Assembly: GCA_949293065.1 (NCBI GenBank)
Contig: CASFBV010000073.1
Span: 1-5,613, forward strand
Origin: an uncultured Mycoplasma sp.
Lineage (GTDB): Bacteria; Bacillota_I; Bacilli_A; Mycoplasmatales; Metamycoplasmataceae
Direction: 5' to 3'
Length of the DNA stretch: 5,613 nt
In this document: positions 1 to 5,613 of the stretch, in pieces
Layout of the letters: each line of letters starts with the position of its first letter
Position numbering within the stretch: position 1 is the first letter of the stretch
Notes under the pieces: generated by a model
Told to the model about the DNA's origin: nothing
The model's database searches: none
The model's input: only the letters and a program-made list of their open reading frames with translations
Program-made: the position numbers and the translations under genes

Positions 1-2814
<2,814 letters not shown>

Positions 2815-2815
<1 letters not shown>

Positions 2816-5613
2816 TATTTGTTACCTCCTTCTTTTTTGCTAATGTTTTTTTCGTGAACTTCTAATTTAATTCCTAAACCTCTTAGTTCATAAGCTAAAA
2901 CGTTAAATGATTCAGGAGTTCCTGCTTCAGGCAATTCACCACCTGTTGCTAATGCATTATATAATTTGTTTCTTCCACTAATGTTATCTGATTTATATGT
3001 TAACAATTCTTGAAGAATATTTGTTGCTCCATGTGCTTCAATAGCTCATGTTTCCATTTCTCCAAATCTTTGACCACCATTTTGTGATTTCCCTCCAAGT
3101 GGTTGTTGTGTAATCAATGAATATGGACCAACTGATCTCGCATGCATTTTGTCATCAACCATGTGAGATAGTTTTAACATGTACATTACTCCAACTGCAA
3201 CATCATTATCTACAACTTCACCTGTTACTGGATTATATAATTTTTGTTTTCCTGAAACTGGTAATTTTGCTTCTTTTAAAATGTTTTTAATGTCATCAGA
3301 TTTAATACCATCAAATGAAGGACAAGCAAATTTGACACCCATTTTTTTACCTGCATAACCTAAATGCAACTCAAGAATTTGTCCTAAATTCATACGAGAA
3401 GGAACCCCTTGAGGATTTAAACAAATATCTACAGGTGTTCCATCTTCTAAGTGAGGCATATCTTCTTCTGGAAGAATGATTGAAATAACTCCTTTATTTC
3501 CGTGACGACCAGCTAATTTATCTCCAACTTTAATTTTTCTTTTTTGAGCAATATAAACTTTAACTATTTTATCAATTCCATCTTCTAGAACATCGCCTTG
3601 ATCTCTTGAAAGGATTTCAACATTAATAACAGTACCTGCTTGACCGTGTTTTACTTTTAATGATGTATCTTGTAAGTTTGAATCACGAGATCCAAAAATA
3701 GCAGCCATAAGTTTTTCTTCTGGAGTTGGATTATGTTCTCCCTTAGGTGAAACACGACCTACAAGAATATCTCCGGCAGAAACTTCTGATCCTACAATAA
3801 CAATACCATTTTCATCTAAAAATCTTTTTGAAGCAGTAGATGTGTTTGGAATTTCAGCAGTCAATTGATCATTACCTGTTTTTGAAGTTCTAAATTGAAT
3901 AACTTGTTCTTCAATATGAATTGATGTTAAAACATCATCTTTAACTAATCTTTCATTAATAATAATAGCATCCTCAAAGTTATATCCATTTCATGTTGAA
4001 AAAGCAACAAGCAAGTTTTTACCTAATGCCATTTCTCCATCTTTGAATGATGAACCATCAGAAATTAAATCACCTTCTTTAACTTTGTCATTTAATTTAA
4101 CAAGCGGAACTTGGTGAATTAATGTTCCTTGATTTGATTTTTCAAATTGTTTTAAAGGATAAACAATAATTTCATCAGATCCCTCAGTTTTAATTTTAAT
4201 TTTTGTTGAGTCAACAAACACAACTTGACCTGATTTTTTAGCTTTTAAATTTCCAGCTGAAAAACTTGCAATCGCTGCTTCAATACCTGTACCAACAATT
4301 GGGGCTTCTGGGTTTAATAATGAAACTGCTTGACGTTGCATGTTTGAACCCATAAGTGCACGGTTAGCATCATCATTTTCTAAAAACGGAATAGCTGAAG
4401 CTGCAATTGATGTCATTTGTCTTGAAGCAACATCAATGAAATCAACTTCTTCTGGTTTAACAATAATAAAATCATGATTTTTTCTTACAGTTACTTGTTT
4501 ATTTGTAATTTTGTTATTTTCATTTACATTAACTGTTGATTGAGCAAATGTAAATCCATATTCCTCAGAAGCAATTAAATAAACTGGTTCTGAATAATCT
4601 ACAACCCCTTTATTTACTCTAAAATAAGGAGTTTCTAAAAATCCATATTCATTGATTCTTGCATATACAGCTAAATTCAAAATCAACCCAATGTTTGGCC
4701 CTTCTGGTGTTTCGATTGGACAAATTCTTCCATAATGAGTTGGGTGAACATCACGAACTTCAAACTGAGCTGTTTCTCTATTAAGACCACCAGGTCCTAA
4801 AGAAGTAATTCTACGTTTATTTGAAATTTCTGAAAGTGGATTAATTTGATCCATAAATTGTGAAAGTTTTGATGAGTTAAAGAATGACTTAAATTGATTA
4901 TAAACTGGTTTATTATTTGTAACATTTTTTGCTGTAATTTTATCAATTTCTTTAGATGCCATTCTTTCTTTTGTGTTTCTTTCAAGTTTAGTTAAAGCAA
5001 TTTTGAATTGATTTTGTAATAATTCACCAATTAAAATAATTCTTTTGTTAATCAATGAATCTGGATCATCATCCATTCCAATTCCCTCTAATAAGTTAAA
5101 GTAATATGAAATTGAAGCAATAAGATCTGAAATTAAAAGAATTAAATCATCATCTAATTGATTATTTCCAATTACTAAAGTTGGTTCTTCACCTTTTTGA
5201 TATTTTTGTTCATTTGCATAAACATAAATCATTGCAACTTTATTTTTTGTTTTTAATTTAGGATTTGCATTAATCATTTTTCCATAAACTTCTTCTGGTT
5301 TAATATCTGCAATTGGTTTTAGTTTTAAAACTTTATCTCTAAATAATTTATCAACTAATTGAGCATCTTTTGCGCTAAATTTATGTCCTTTTTTAAAAAT
5401 AACTTGACCTGCTACATATTCATCATTTGTTTCTTCTGCAATAAGATCTTCAGCTAAAATTGTGTCAATGATTCTATTTGATAATTTCAATTTATTATTT
5501 AAAACATATCTACCTGTTCTTGATAGATTGTATCTTCTTTCATTAAAGAATAAATTTGGTAACAGTGAATTAACTGATTCTTTTGTAACACGATCACCTT
5601 TTCTAATAATTTG
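2815..5613 (-). CDS. rpoB: DNA-directed RNA polymerase subunit beta, 5' end outside the window
   Basis: This is the second catalytic subunit of RNA polymerase. It forms one jaw of the DNA channel and supplies active-site lysines and the rifampicin pocket. The window has the last 932 codons plus TAA (2817-2815); roughly the first 250-300 residues, including the start, lie beyond 5613. In order I see [19 protein letters not shown], the lobe segment ending in GELLQNQF, the rifampicin cluster [98 protein letters not shown] with both catalytic lysines, [20 protein letters not shown], and the C-terminal [18 protein letters not shown] clamp segment. TGA at 3046-3048 and 3991-3993 encodes Trp. The C-terminus stops about 50 residues after [16 protein letters not shown] and lacks the acidic tail found in Bacillus. 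The alternative TTG starts inside it (such as 5490 and 3864) are ordinary Leu codons of one continuous frame. Confidence 0.99.
2824..2831 (-). promoter_or_regulatory. Shine-Dalgarno of rpoC, inside the end of rpoB
   Basis: On the minus strand AAGGAGGT lies nine bases (counted from the end of GGAGG) before the rpoC ATG. It is a near-perfect match to the anti-Shine-Dalgarno end of bacterial 16S rRNA. It lies wholly within rpoB, where it encodes Glu-Gly-Gly near the C-terminus (KKEGGNK, then stop). It fixes the rpoC start. Ribosomes finishing rpoB would cover or release this site, so coupled translation of the two subunits is plausible; the coupling is inferred, not seen. Confidence 0.93.
3487..3525 (-). 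other. rpoB: beta active-site lysine motif
   Basis: [13 protein letters not shown] holds two lysines eight residues apart (codons 3517-3519 and 3493-3495), equivalent to E. coli K1065 and K1073, which contact the RNA 3' end and incoming nucleotide. The upstream NGYNFEDA (Glu and Asp codons at 3970-3975) matches E. coli E813/D814. All catalytic beta residues that fall in the window are intact. Confidence 0.95.
4798..4875 (-). other. rpoB: rifampicin-binding cluster I of beta
   Basis: The segment equals E. coli beta residues 508-533. By E. coli numbering it carries K510, L511, S512, Q513, F514, M515, D516, I518, S525, N526, K527, R528, R529, T531, S532 and L533. Positions 513, 516 and 529 are the susceptible type, but His526 is Asn (AAT at 4819-4821), Ser531 is Thr and Ala532 is Ser. 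Cluster II ([11 protein letters not shown]. coli 563-572) is unchanged. Asn526 is the residue long linked to natural rifampicin insensitivity of mollicutes. Confidence 0.93.

Noticed and set aside
2956..2961. TATAAT on the minus strand about 140 bases before rpoC, as a possible internal promoter
   Set aside because: It encodes part of Lys-Leu-Tyr-Asn in rpoB. An identical TATAAT at 3232-3237 arises from another Leu-Tyr-Asn, and the sequence 17 bases upstream (ACATTA) is a poor -35. Chance in A+T-rich coding DNA is enough.
3046..3993. rpoB appearing to be split into three genes with TTG starts at 3006, 3864 and 5490
   Set aside because: These TTG codons are conserved-context Leu residues, and the frame continues through TGA Trp codons at 3046 and 3991. 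There is no Shine-Dalgarno or gap at any of these sites.
4797..4985. A 62-codon minus-strand open frame
   Set aside because: It is out of frame with rpoB and overlaps the highly conserved rifampicin region. Its product is a low-complexity Leu, Lys, Gln and His string. It is a shadow of rpoB.

Overview
The whole window lies inside two adjacent genes on the minus strand: the 3' part of rpoB (RNA polymerase beta subunit) at 2815-5613, followed by the 5' two-thirds of rpoC (beta prime subunit) at 1-2815. Both run off the window: rpoB lacks its start and rpoC lacks its end. There is no intergenic sequence, because the two genes overlap by one base (TAATG).

Organism: the DNA is strongly A+T rich. 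Both proteins read through only if TGA is decoded as tryptophan. All nine Trp codons I can find (7 in rpoC, 2 in rpoB) are TGA and none is TGG, and several fall at Trp positions conserved across bacterial RNA polymerase. This is genetic code 4, so the source is a mollicute, most likely a Mycoplasma in the broad sense (Mycoplasmopsis, Metamycoplasma or a relative). I cannot name the species. Read with the standard code, the region falsely looks like six or seven broken genes.

Layout along transcription (high to low coordinates): 5613-2815 covers the rpoB lobe region, rifampicin region, fork loop 2, the conserved NGYNFEDA segment, the two active-site lysines and the beta C-terminal clamp segment. 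The last rpoB codons (Glu-Gly-Gly) also form a strong Shine-Dalgarno sequence for rpoC. 2815-1 covers the beta prime N-terminus, zinc-binding region, an enlarged acidic clamp segment, the sigma-binding clamp helices, the switch region, the catalytic NADFDGD motif, a large lineage-type insertion and the start of the F-loop region. The bridge helix and trigger loop lie beyond position 1.

The two subunits together form the RNA polymerase active centre and main DNA channel, and the overlapping arrangement fits equimolar, coupled synthesis. I see no RNA gene, mobile element, repeat array, CRISPR, terminator or convincing promoter, and no new system. The points worth a second look are variations on a core machine: an Asn at the rifampicin-critical position 526, an altered fork loop 2, a rearranged zinc-knuckle spacing, and two insertions in beta prime.
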